64,000 nt of DNA from Dermatemys mawii (GCA_007922305.1 ML677335.1:18448246-18512245), one strand, 5' to 3'; counted from the stretch's first letter, positions 40,506-52,400 are shown. Numbers and translations are program-made. The notes: generated by a model not told the origin, from the letters alone.

Positions 40506-42774
40506 GTAATGGATCCAAGTGAGTAAGAGTCTAAATAAATGAATATGGAAGGAAACAAATCAGAAGAAGTGAGTAAACAATAAGTAGGATGACTGACTGA
40601 CTAACAGTGGTGTGAGTTAACCTGAACTGACAAATTGAATGGTCACTAGGGTTTACTCAGAAGACTGATTAAGAAGTAACACAGCAGAGTGATAAGTAAG
40701 CTGAAGTGAGTGAGGAGGCATGTCATAAATCCACTGTATAAGCAGCAATGAAACAAGTGTGTCTAGAGAGCACAATGCCCTCTCACATAATCAGAAACCT
40801 TTATATTTCTTTGCAAAAATCACAGTTTGCACTTTGTGGATACGTTTAAAGAAGACAAATTTATGGAACAGAAAAGATACCAGGTGTAGTTGAATGAATA
40901 CATTTTAGAGTATGAATGTTCTAAAGAAAATGTTCCTGAATGATCTTCAGGCAAAAGTTGCTCAGTGGAGAAAATTGTGAATAATTTCAAATAACAAATA
41001 TAGTAGACAATTTGATAATCTGTTCACCAACAGTTCACAAACACAACAGAAAGATGAAAAAGTAATGAATTATTTGCAGAGTTCTACCTAAGGCTTCAAA
41101 GGCTGAATATTTTATTTTAATTTTTCAGAGCTCCTTTTACTTTTCACCTGTATTTTACAATTCTAGTCCATTAGTCTAATAAGCTTTTATTCATTATAGG
41201 ATATGTCTATGTCTTAAGCCTGGTTTATGTTACAGTAAGGAACTCATAAACCCATCTGCTTAAGTAAATCAGCTGTATTCCAGGCCAGAGTATGATATTG
41301 CATAAATCCACACCTGCTTTGCAGGTGGAATATGAAGAGCTGTGTGTAAATAAGCTGCAAGTTTCCTTTCTCTCTCTCTCTCCTCCAGAAAGCTGTTCTC
41401 AAGAGATTTGTAACCAAGTCTTGCAAATTCAGTAGGTTCAGATAATCCTCCACACTCCATATCTGAACTGATATGAATCTTTTGAGATATGCCTGTTACT
41501 AGCTAAAATTTTTAAATTTAGTTTTTCTTTGTCTTCACCAGGATCATCTATATTTTTGAGTCTCAGATTTTTCTTCAGAAAAACTTTAAAAAAAACAAAC
41601 AGGGCCTACTCAACAGGCAATCCTAAGTCAAACAAAAATGTGGTTTTGGTTCACATGGAATATTGCATAAAATAGCACACTGAAAGGATCTGCGGAAAAA
41701 ATGGAAAACATTTTCATGGTATCAATGATGGGGAAGGATAGGATACACTTCTTTTATTCAAATAAAAATTCTCATTCTCTTTGTGTAATTCAGAATAGCC
41801 ATTGGTTCAGGAATAGCTTCATGCTTAATATAAAATATAATATTAAGGTAGTGTGTGGTTTGAAAATTTAAATATACAAAGCCAAATATAGTTATGTAAT
41901 AAATAAAGCTATGGTTCTCAAAGCAAGTGAAACTCATTACACTGTACACAGTGGACTGTATTACTGAATATACTGTTACCTTTGGAAAAATGGGGTTATG
42001 TTACAGTGGCTGTAGGAAACATCTAGTTGAACTTACTGAATTTGGTCCATTTAAATTTTCTGTTATAATATTGTAATAATATTGGGTCAGATCCCATTCC
42101 CAAAATGATGATATGTCTACAGTCAGTGGGGGATACTGCTTAAACTTGCTGTCAACATCTGCTCTATATACCTATGCTACAGGAAGTCATGTATGTGAAT
42201 CCAATATTACCCACTCTCAATGCTAAAAAATCATGAATTTTCTCCAGAAATTTTGAAATTTAGCTTAATTAAATTTTTTTAAAAATAAATAAATTTGGGG
42301 TTCTTTTTATTTGCCTTCTGGTATTTGAGCCCTAGGGGGTAGGATTTCATGCTTTTCTCTGTAATCATTAGGGCTAGAAACTTACTTTTTAAAAAATGAA
42401 AACTGAGATTCTTAAGTAATCACATGACTGTAGAAGCCAGAACTTTAAATAAAAAATTATTGTGAGATTTGTGATAAGATTGTGAGATTTAACTTCTGAG
42501 TGACTGAGCAAGACAATTCCTGAGTTATCTATTTACAAAATAGTGAAAATAATACTTATCTCTATAGTGATGCTCCGAGGATTAGTTAACATTATCACAT
42601 CATTCTGAAGAAACACTAGATAAGGTTGAGAATTATTGGTTTCTTATTGTTTAACTACATTTAAAAATAGGACAAACATGCATTTTTTCATAGAGGATTT
42701 ACTTGATCGAGATTTAAAGACACAATTCAATATCTTCCATTGTTTAAGAAGTAATTGTACCATGTTGGTTCCAG
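40506..42774. other. PRKG1: Intron, nothing recognised
   Basis: AT-rich sequence with a (TC)n-like run at about 41370-41385. No repeat family or exon was identified. Confidence 0.5.
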
Positions 42775-42932
42775 GATATAGGTGAAACATGGCAGGTGAG
42801 GTATTAGCTTTTAATGGACCGACTTCTGTTAGAGAGAGAGATGAGCTTTAGAGCTCCACAGAGCTCCTCTTCTTAGCTCGTCTCTTACCAACAATTAGTC
42901 TAGTTAAAGATGGTGCCTCACTCACCTTGTCT
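42775..42932. mobile_element. Penelope-like terminal repeat pair, inverted, truncated
   Basis: ggtgaggtattagcttttaa with tggaccgacttctgtta on the left is the terminal arm also seen at 50395-50475. The right half (tcttaccaacaattagtcta, then gcctcactcacc) is the same arm inverted. The two arms meet at ctccacagagctc with no coding interior. This is the same head-to-head arrangement as around the element at 50395-51470, with the body deleted. Confidence 0.55.
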
Positions 42933-45889
42933 TTCTCATTTTAAAACAAAGCAGTTTGTTAATTACAAAAACACCCAAAACATTTTAGATATGGAAAACA
43001 TCTTTCCCCTCTTTTTTTAATAACTTAAAAAAAAAGACAAAACTAGTTTTTCTTCACCTATGATGCAACAGTGGCTCACTGTACAAGATACTTGATAATG
43101 AAGGCTAATAATGATTGTGTCTCTTCAAGCAAGACAATGTCACTTCTATGATGGCTGATATATTTTCCAATGTCTCTGTTATTGCTTGGATTATGGTTCT
43201 CTTTCCCCTTTCCCAGGAAAGAGTGGATTTTGAGTAATCTCATAGCAAACTGAAACCTTGTACTTACTGGTGCATATTTCTGAAATCTGCTATATGAATT
43301 TATACTGAATATTATCAAGCAGGAAAGGTATGATATACTTTTTCATGTTAAAGGTGAACTACAAATTACAGGAACATTTTTGACCTTTATTGCTACTTTT
43401 TAAAGATTCTTATATGGATTTTTCTCAAAATACATTTTTTTCTTCTTTTGCATGTTGCAGCAATATCAGCCCTTCTGTATTTTGGATGGGGAATTATTCG
43501 GAAAACTAGAGAAGTGCAGTAAATTAGTAACAGCACACTAAGCCTGAGCTAATGTATGACACCCCATGCAATGAGTAGAATAAGTATACTGTGTGTTGAT
43601 ATTAGACAAAAGTAACAAATAATAGTTTTCAGTAAATAATTTACTACTTAATGCATATGAAAATGGGAAAAAAGTATGTGTGTGTGGGGGGGTGGGGCTC
43701 AAAGCTATCCTAAGTAGTGATTTCTAGGGAGAAGAGACAGAGATTGCATGAAGTCCACTAAGCACTTTGCTGTTGGTGGTCATTTTCACATGGAGAACAG
43801 CCTCATGCTACAGTGATGGGAAGCACTACTTTTGTCTCAGTTTAACATTTTCACTGTTATAACAACATCAATATAATTTCACTTCTATGTCATACTCAGA
43901 TTTTATGTTTATCTTGCTGTGGTTACACTCTGCAATTGAGCCATGTGTCTACACTGTGCATTTATAGGGCCTAGTCATATTGGTCAGTATTCTGGGATTC
44001 TTGGGAGTATTCTCAGTTTTCACACCAGATTGTGGGATACTTCCTGTGGAGAGTGTAGGCATAACTCCCGGTGTATTCCAGAGCTAGCCTGGTGCCAGGT
44101 GGCATTCCCAAATTAATCCCTCATCATGGAGGAGGCCCAGAGGTATGCCATGATCCTATCCATTACTGAATCAGAAAAGCAAATTATGCTGTATTCTGGG
44201 AGCCTGCATTGTGGTGTGTGTGCCAGAAATCAGGAGGCAATGGGAGATTTTGCATTTATTCAAGTGGAGATAGTGGAAATTGAATTCCCAATCTGATTAA
44301 ATCTCAGGTGAATTTCTCTGATTTACTTTCTGATGATTTGCCCTCAGTGGAACTGTGCTTTTGGCTCAGGCCAATGAGATCAGAGATTATGGAGACTTAG
44401 GATGGTTAGCATGAGTTCACCAACTTTAATGTTGGCTGGTTGGAAAAAGTCCGCTATGCCAAGATCTTCAGAAATTAAATTCTATTAACAAGAATGAAAC
44501 AAGGAACTCTCTTCTTTTTTCCTGTACCATAGATATTAATAGGATGAATACACCAACTCTGTACATCTATCTCCCTGGGTTACTGGAAATCTTGACCAGG
44601 GCATGGAACTTCCAGCATCAACCAGAGTTACTGTAGGATGCCTGTGGAGTATGATTTTTGGTAAGCTGGTGGAGGTTTCTGATTACATTGACTGTATGCT
44701 GTGGATTAATTATCCCACATATTAACTGTTGTATTTTTAACAACATTTGTGAAGCCACAAAAAGAAAGTATTTGCTGATGACTGGGGAGAAGAGAGATGG
44801 AAGCTATTTGCACTGATTTTTATTTTTGATGTAGCCCAGTTCATTCAATTAGATGCTGCTAGACATTAGCATTCCAGTGCTGCAATCTTAGCTGCATCCA
44901 GATGTGTTCCTCACCTCCCAGAGCAATGAGGACAACGACCTTCTCACCGCTCCGGCAGATGAATGAGGCGTTGTGAACAAAGAAAATGTTGGTACCGAAA
45001 AAATGAAATTTGCTCACTTTGAAACTAGTTCACAAATGTCACCACTACTAAGATAACCTCAAAGCAATTCAGTATAGAATATCAACCAGACAGGTCATTT
45101 CTGCAGTAAGGGACAGCTCAGAGAGGACTTATTTACAGATATTTAGTTATCATGGAAGTGGGGATATATCCATATAAGTACTATACTGTAGTACTGTAAC
45201 TCTCAGTGATGCAGACTTCTCTTAGGTATGAATAGAGTAATCTGCATTGATGGATGCCCAGAACACCACTGATAGGAGATGTGTGTGGATGCATGACAGA
45301 TTCCATCAAAGGAAGGGAAGGACAGTTCTTGATGGTACTTTTCTAATTCAATTAAGCTCCAAGATAGAAAATGTGTGTTTAAGGTTCATCTTCATATTTG
45401 GTATGTGATGACATTTTATACCAAATATTTAATTTCTGACTAATTAAAAAGAAGTTTACTGCTAAAGTTGTGGTGTTTAATTTTAATCTACATTGTGATA
45501 AATATGCTATTTGCCAATTTTGACAGATTTTAGTCATTTTGTACTGTAACAGTGAATTGGATTCCAGCTGCCCCTGAGGCAAGCTACTGATATTTGCATT
45601 TGAATTGCTTTCCTGAGTCAATCTAAATTTTAATTTTCAATTTCTCAATTCTTTTGCAGCTCAAATTAATCAAATAAATTGAAGATGAAATTTTGCTGGC
45701 CCTGTTCCTATAGTTACAAGAGTCACTTTTGTACAAGTTCAGGAGCAAGGCTTGCTCTCTTAATGTTTCTTTGTTTGTTCCCTTCCAGTAAGTCCTCAAG
45801 TCCCATAAAGGATAGTGCACTTTTGCTTGCTTTGTGGCATTAGTACTTAAATCAGAAGGTAGAAGGCAGTGGAGAGGCTAGTGATCAGG
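42933..45889. other. PRKG1: Intron; possible old unidentified element at 43930-45000
   Basis: Bases 43930-45000 contain tgtgtctacactgtgcattt, reminiscent of Harbinger termini, and scattered worn coding-like segments, but no right terminus or known motif could be found. A small exon-like stretch at 43461-43522 is discussed in the findings. The remainder is unclassified AT-rich sequence. Confidence 0.4.
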
Positions 45890-46030
45890 GGGAGGGGGGG
45901 ACTGCAAGCCCTTTAGAGGGCAAAGACCATATTCCCAGCCTGGATATGTATGTATTGTGCCTAATATTATGTACCCTGATCAAAACTGGGGTCTCAAGGT
46001 TCGATCACAAGAAAAAATGATGATTTGCTT
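45890..46030. repeat. CORE-SINE/MIR-like tail fragment
   Basis: The segment tattgtgcctaatattatgt, accctgatcaaaactggggt and ctcaaggttcgatcac resembles the 3' part of sauropsid MIR/CORE-SINEs (a gcctagcacaatg...ccctgatc...ctggggc pattern). No tRNA-like head is evident. Low-confidence family assignment. Confidence 0.4.
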
Positions 46031-46829
46031 GCATCATAAGAGTTTGCAATCACTTCTGTTTTTTCAGTACACTTTAAAATGTTTGGATGACATGAGTTTT
46101 CTTCTATATTGGTGTTGAATCTTGAGAATAAAGTGAAGCAAAATCAGACAGCCCCTAATCCAAGTATATGTGGCAGCCCACAGAAACACCCAGCAGTAAG
46201 GGTTGATTATGGATGAAAGCAAAACGTACTTTGATTACAAACAAGACCTGTTTATCTAACAAGAAAACAGGATTATAAGTGACTATCTAGCTTACAATTT
46301 GAATGTTACAAATAATAAAATGCTCCAGAATATGGTACTTGTTCCCATTTTTACGTATTTTATTAGTTTAGCACTGTCAGTGTTTGTAGCCCTGTCAATG
46401 AGCTCACAGGGCAGTAGCTTCACATGACAGTAAAAATTCAATACAGCAATCCATAATGGTAATCCAGTCTGTAACAACCAGCATGGCCATCATTATGGAG
46501 GCAGTGTGACCATAAGAGTACCCCAGTGCAGAGGGCAGCGGGTTACCTGGTATTTAGCAATGAATCTTAGCTGGCCTGACCAGCTGAGTGCATCCCACAT
46601 GCTGTCATGATGATATTTATTTTAAAAGTGTCTTGTAATATTGTGACATTCCATAGGTGTCTCCTTAGTTCTCCAGCCTGGGATAACTTTTACATGTTGT
46701 AGTGGACAGCAAACCTCATTGCACTCTGTTCACTTTCAGCCACCAGGATGCAAAGTCACTCCTAGCTGAGTACATGAATGCTATGCCCAGTCATCCATCA
46801 ATACGAGTCAACACTCATATATCCCTCAG

Positions 46830-47660
46830 TCCCAGCCTTGCCCCCCATGTTCCACAAAAATGTGCATCTTGTATCATTCAGTAGAACACTGGATTGTACA
46901 AGCGCATAAGTTAGTCCATCATACAAAGGGTAACAAATACCTACCAGCCTTGTCTCAAGTGGAGGTTCCTAAATACTTTCCTCAAACACACTGGTTTAGA
47001 TAAAACAATAAAACAAGTTTATTTACTAGAGAGAGATCAATTTTAAGAGGTTTACAAGTGATAAGGCATAAACATCAGAATTGGTTACAAAAGAAATAAA
47101 AAAGATAAAGCCTCAATCTAATTTCTAAACTTTACCAGAGCTAATAGTTCTAAAAGCAAAATAGGTTGTCTCACCGTTAGCTGCAATACATTGCACAGGC
47201 TGCTTCTCTTTCCAGTCTAGGAGACCTCCCCCTAGATTAGTATTCTTTAGGTATTCATTACTATCAAGGCAGGCAGGGAGAAGAGGTAGCCTACAGCCCT
47301 CCCCCCGCATGTTATGTTCTGATCCTTTGTACTGGAAAAGTATTTGCTAGGTCATGGGGTTACAGTTCCATTGTGAACGTGCTCTGCAAACTGTCTTTCA
47401 GGTGAATTGTTTATAATACCCCTGCTAGTGACACTGCAATGAAGGTGCCTAGCTGTCATGCCAGTGTGCCTTTGAGAAAATGGTCTGAAGGTGTTACCCA
47501 GAACTACACTGTATTTCAGTAACAATCATAAGTAAGATCTCCATACTCCACATTCAAAGTTGATACACCCAGTTTAACAGGACACTGACGTTTAGTAGAT
47601 TGTGTTTTCAAATGATACCTCTCAAGGCATACTTTGTACAAAATATATCATAATCATATA
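46830..47660 (-). mobile_element. ERV-type LTR, second copy of the 13.3 kb family
   Basis: Shares an ordered set of blocks with 13290-14140: an acaataaa block, a tttacaagtgataaggcata block, ggttgtctcaccg and ttttcaaatgatacctct. On the minus strand AATAAA occurs within the taaataaacttg segment near 47010-47025. No pol frame is attached. Edges are approximate. Its right edge abuts the mariner-like element at 47661. Confidence 0.55.
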
Positions 47661-48395
47661 CAGTAACTCTGCACTTAATGTTGTCCTGGGTAATGTACCG
47701 TTGCTACATTGCTGATCAATTAGGGAACATGATTGTTTAAAGTTGTGTAATGCTTCCTTATAAGGTTGTTTGACAGCCACCTGCTTTGTCCACTGTTTGC
47801 AGGAAGAGCAGCCCAGTGGAGCTAGCTGGTGGGGGTTTGGGGCTGCAAGCCAACCTTGGTTCCCCTAAGTTCCCTCTGCGGCAGCTGCCCACCAAGCTGT
47901 CAATTTCCAGGCAGGTCAGTTCCATCTGCTGCTCCTTTCTGCCTTGTAGCTGCTTCCAGGATCCTCCTGCTTGCTGTGGTAGAGGGCAGGGGGGGGGGGG
48001 TACTGATGTCAGGATGTCCCCTACCCCCACTCCTGTCCACAGAGCAGGAGAGGGTGACTGGGCTCAGGATGGAGGGAGCTTACTGGAAGCAGCTGCTGTC
48101 TCAGCTTGCTGATCTATTTAAAGAGGCAGTGTACTTAGAGTGGGGTCAGAGTACTTAAAGGGGCAATGCATGTCCATCTCTCTCACACGCACATACACCC
48201 ATGCACTTCCTGGCACTTTGAAAAGTGGAGGGAGTGGTGGGCTCCTTTGCAATAATGTGGGTTCATCATCACGTTCAGTTTCTACAGCGAATGTTTGCAG
48301 TCACTGCCATGTGTGTGTTGTGTCTCCTCCCTTCATTCATGCTGCCTTATAGAATGTGAGGCTACATTAACAACAATGTGTTAATCCTTGAGTCC
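47661..48395 (+). mobile_element. GC-rich mariner-like non-autonomous element, 3' truncated
   Basis: It starts CAGTAACTCTGCACTTAATG directly after TA, the expected target of a Tc1/mariner-class element. The interior is markedly GC-rich (agctagctggtgggggtttg and a G12 run near 47988) in AT-rich surroundings. The right part (ctacattaacaacaatgtgt) reaches about 48395 without a matching inverted end, so the copy looks truncated. I recognise the sequence as an abundant turtle repeat, from memory. The 108-codon frames inside are not genes. Confidence 0.55.
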
Positions 48396-48746
48396 AAGAA
48401 GAGATAATAGAAGTATATTTCATAAAATGTAAACAAAGCCATCAAACTAGTGAGGGAAATAGTCACTTAACTATCAGGACAGGGAGAGGAGACTGCAAAA
48501 ATTAATGTGGTGTGAGCTCCTTAGTGGACACAACAAGCTGAGCCCCCAGAAGGGCTTCCTGACTTTGAAACCAAAGATTAACTTCAAAAATATAAGCAGA
48601 GAGAGTGAGCCCTTTTGGCATCCTTCACCAGAGGAGACCAAGAAACCAAGTACTTTGGGCTCTGTTTTGGATCATGGCTGAAGACTGGCCAACCATGGTG
48701 GAAGAATGACTGGTGAGAAAACTATTCTGAGCAAAAGACTCTAGTT

Positions 48747-49078
48747 CAGGGGTAGGCAACTTATGGCACGGGTGCCGAAGGTGGCACACGAGCTGATTTT
48801 CAGTGGCACTCACACTGTCCGGATTTTGGCCACTGGTCCAGGGGGCTCTGCATTTTAATTAAATTTTAAATGAAGTTTCTTAAACATTTTAAAAACCCTT
48901 ATTTACTTTACATAAAACAATAGTTTAGTTATATATTATAGACTCATACTGCTAGAAAGAGTCCTTCTAATAGAGACCTTTTAAAAACGTTAAAATGTAT
49001 TACTGGCACACGGAACTTTAAATTAGAGTGAATAAATGAAGACTTGGCACACTACTTCTGAAAGGTTCCTGATGCCTG
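48747..49078 (+). mobile_element. 332-bp hAT MITE with perfect 8-bp target duplication (sister of 23605)
   Basis: It begins CAGGGGTAGGCAACTT and ends with a decayed inverse, ggttcctgatgcctg. Both flanks are exactly CTCTAGTT (48739-48746 and 49079-49086). It has full-length homology to 23605-23898, with a 30-40 bp segment after cactcacactg (ccggattttggccactggtc and onward) that the other copy lacks. No coding capacity. Confidence 0.9.
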
Positions 49079-49086
49079 CTCTAGTT

Positions 49087-50394
49087 TGTTAACTGAAGTT
49101 TTAGTTTTTGAAACATATTTTTGCTGTTTCTTTGTAACCATTTCTTTCCCAATTTTTTCTCCTTAGTATCACTTAAGTATCTATTTTTTGCTAATAAACT
49201 CAATCTTGGTTTACTAAACAACCATCTCAGTGCAGATTTTCAAACTGAAAAGTAAAATCCTCAGCCAAACTACCAGTTGGATGCTGTGTTCTGTCTCTTT
49301 AAAGGAGCAGCAAACTTAGTAAGGTTTTGTAAGTGAGGGGCTGAGCATGGCAGAGGAGATGGTTCTGGGGAGATTGAGGAGTGGAAGACCTTTGCTGTCA
49401 CCCTGCCAAGGAGTAACTAGGCTTGAGAAAGACAGGATGAGATTATTGTGTTGCTGGTGTCTGGGCTCTAAGCCAAAATTACACAGCACAGAAGCACTCA
49501 GGGTTACAGAGAAAACAGTATCACAAGCCCCTTACTGATCTAGGCAAACCCCCAAACAGCATGGGCAGGACATAGTTTTACTGATACATTTTTTCTAAAT
49601 ATTTTAACTATTTTGTGTTAATTTTCCATCATTTTTCAAAATGACTTGCTGCTTGGTTTTCTTCTCAGTAAATGTGTATTGATCAAATAACTTCCTATTC
49701 AAATCCCTCTTTCCTAGAAAATAGAATTATATGTGCATTTGTCTTAGGCTTATTCTTGTTAAATTGATCATTTCAGAGGTTATGCAGGGTTATGTTGTCT
49801 TCTAACCCTCTATTCTTTCAAGGTGATATTTCCTAATTCATTTATATTCCTGTTAATTAAAGAATAAAATACAATAGTGCATAGTGAACAGCACAGCTCG
49901 TTAAGTGACTCCAAAGGTGACATCACCAGCCATCTTCTTTTTTACTCCTCTTCATTCACTTTCAGTACACAAGTTGGTTGTAAGACAAGACAGTGAAAGA
50001 ACAAATGCCGTCAGACGTGTGCTGACTGTGGCTATTATACATTTTGTAAAGATATGGCCTTAGCCTCTAGATTTCCTCTACATTACTTCTGTCTTTAAAA
50101 ATTGGTTACTGCACCAGTAAGACATTATTTCTTCAAAAACCTAATTTCCTGTAAATCTTAAGTATTAAGTCTGTTCTTGAATACAATAAGAGCTATCCTA
50201 ATGCATGAGCATAGCTTTGTTTGTTAGGAGCTACAAGAAGTTGTGTGGCCTCTTAAGGAATCACATGATGTGAATCAGAGATTCAAAGCTATAGACCAAT
50301 TCAAAACTTGAATTAAATGCAGCCTATTTATTTAACATAGTTATTAAAAACGCTTAGGGGGTCAGAATGAGTTTCCACAACACAGGGGAAAAAA
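49087..50394. other. PRKG1: Intron, nothing recognised
   Basis: AT-rich, unique-looking sequence without element ends or exon-like frames. Confidence 0.5.
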
Positions 50395-51285
50395 GGGAGG
50401 TAATATATTTTATTGGACCAACTTCTGTTGGTGAAAGACACAAGCTCTTGTATTGTACAGAGCTCTTCTTCAGGTCTGGAAAAGTTGCTCAGAGTGTCAC
50501 AGTTAACACAAGATGGAACAGATTATTGAGTGTAAGTAATTAATACACATTTCAAGGGACCATTCAAGATGAAGTGATCAATACCTTTGCAGTTATAGGA
50601 CAAAAGGAGGAGGGATTTAGTGGGTTACAGATTGTGGTAATAAGCTATAAACCCAGTGTCATTATTCAGACCATGATTTTTACTATTTAGTGAAGTTATG
50701 AATTTAAGCTCCCAGGTTCATCGTTTCCTTAACTGAGAGTTCAGCTGTGGATTGATCGTTCTGTGAAAAGTGTTCACCCACAGGTGACGTGGTGTGTGTG
50801 TTTTATCATTTTCTCGTGTAAGTTCATTTGAGAGTGTAGTGATTGTCTAGTTTCATCCACATGGTTATTGGGGTATTAAGTGTGCTGGATAAGGTACATA
50901 AGCCATTGTGATAGGCATGTGTAGGACCCATGGACCTTAAAAGGTGTGTTGTGAGGGATATTGATTGTATGGTGGAGATATGTCCGCGGGTTTTGCATCT
51001 CTTCTGACTGGGTCTGGGGCAGATGGGGACCTTGCTGCTAATGATGAGAATGGAGACTTGTTGAAGGCCTGAATAGGGGGTTGAAGAAAGATGTCTTCCA
51101 GGTACAGTTGTTTAATGATAGCCGATATGGGTTCCAGTTGGGCTGTAGGTGAGAATTAGAGGTGTGTGGTTGAAAGAGGAAATTTTTTTTCAATACTGAA
51201 GCAGATTCTCTTGGGGATTTGAGGTGGCCCATTCCATAATGAAATCTAGTTCTCTGTCATTTTCTGGTGAAGGCAGTTTAAAGGT
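50395..51285 (-). mobile_element. Penelope-like retroelement, 3' part with GIY-YIG domain
   Basis: Penelope-like elements encode a reverse transcriptase fused to a C-terminal GIY-YIG nuclease. On the minus strand, fragments read NPYRLSLNNCTWKTSFFNPL (about 51130-51070), then TINIPHNTPFKVHGSYTCLS, QWLMYLIQ and HVDETRQSLHSQMN (about 50975-50820). The last two correspond to the GIY-like and YVGET-like segments; the expected Y and G of YVGET are changed to H and D. Stops and frameshifts are present and the reverse-transcriptase domain is missing. Its 3' untranslated end includes the terminal arm at 50395-50475. Confidence 0.7.
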
Positions 51286-51344
51286 GTTAAGGTTTGTATC
51301 CTACACTTTCTCCTTGGACCATGTTTTGTGATATCAGAATCCCT

Positions 51345-51475
51345 GGCTGCAGATTTCTTGGTGTGTCAGAAGAAGAGCTCTGTGTAACTCAAAAGCACGT
51401 CTTTCTCACCAATAAATTTGGTCTCCCACCCCCAAAAAAGATTACTTTACCCACCTTGTCCCACCTTGAGCTATT
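51345..51475 (+). repeat. Inverted terminal arm of the Penelope-like element
   Basis: cagaagaagagctctgtgta, then tctttctcaccaataaattt and attactttacccaccttgtc, is the reverse complement of the terminal arm at 50395-50475, with divergence. The Penelope body is therefore bracketed by inverted copies of one sequence. Penelope-like elements are known for such LTR-like repeats in direct or inverted orientation. Confidence 0.6.
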
Positions 51476-51637
51476 ATATCTCAACTTGCCTTCCAGCAAT
51501 AAATTAAAATCAGTAGGAAATGGTTGACTAAAACCCTATATAATAGTTTTAAAATGTATATTACAAACTATTGAACATATTTAACTTGGAAATTAATATC
51601 TGTGATAATATGAGCATTGATGTGGGGAAACCTGAAC

Positions 51638-52400
51638 CATAAGAACATAAGAAGGTTGGTACTGGGTCAGACCAAAGGTCCATCTAGCCCAGCATCCTGT
51701 CTACCAACAGTGGCCAATGTCAGGTGCCCCGGAGTGAGTGAACCTAACAGGTAAATATCAAGTGATCTCTCTCCTGCCATCCATCACTCCCCTCTGACAA
51801 ACAGAGGCTAGGGACACCATTCCTTACCCAGCCTGGCTAATAGCCATTAATGGACTTAGCCTCCATGAATTTATCCAGTTCTCTTTTAAACCCTGTCATA
51901 GTCCTAGCTTTCACAGCCTCCTCAGGCAAGGAGTTCCACAGGTTGACTGTGCGCTGTGTGAAGAAGAACTTCCTTTTATTTGTTTTAAACCTGCTGCCCA
52001 CTAATTTCAATGGGTGCCTCCTAGTTCTGCTATTATGGAAACAAGTAAAGAACTATTCCTTATTCACTTTCTCCATGCCACTCATAATTATATATACCTC
52101 TATCATATCCCCCCTTAGTCTCCTCTTTTCCAAGCTAAAAAGTCCTAGCCTCTTTAATCTCTCCTCATATGGGACCTGTTCCAATCCCCTAATCATTTTA
52201 GTTGCCCTTCTCTGAACCTTTTCTAATGCCAGTATATCCTTTTTGAGATGAGGAGATCACATTTGTACACAGTATTCAAGATGTGGGCGCACCATGGATT
52301 TGTATAGGGGCAATAAGATATTCTCTGTCTATTTTATATCCCTTTATATTTCTAACCATATATTGGCACTTTTGATTCTACAGCTGGTCAGAACTTTTCA
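51638..52400 (-). mobile_element. CR1 LINE 3' end
   Basis: On the + strand it starts ataagaacataagaaggttg then gtactgggtcagaccaaagg, the reverse complement of a CR1 3' end with a cttatgttcttatg tail. It continues through blocks typical of the 3' ORF2/UTR region (gaatttatccagttctcttt, aaggagttccacaggttgac, ccccttagtctcctcttttc). It is relatively well preserved. The + strand 121-codon frame is antisense and not a gene. The left end is exact to a few bases; the right end is approximate. Confidence 0.85.

Noticed and set aside
47758..48158. Overlapping 90-109 codon frames on both strands
   Set aside because: GC-rich mariner-like repeat. Frames overlap on opposite strands and show no protein family features.
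51850..52215. 121-codon + strand frame rich in Leu and Ser
   Set aside because: It lies wholly inside the antisense CR1 3' end and follows CR1 sequence, not a gene.
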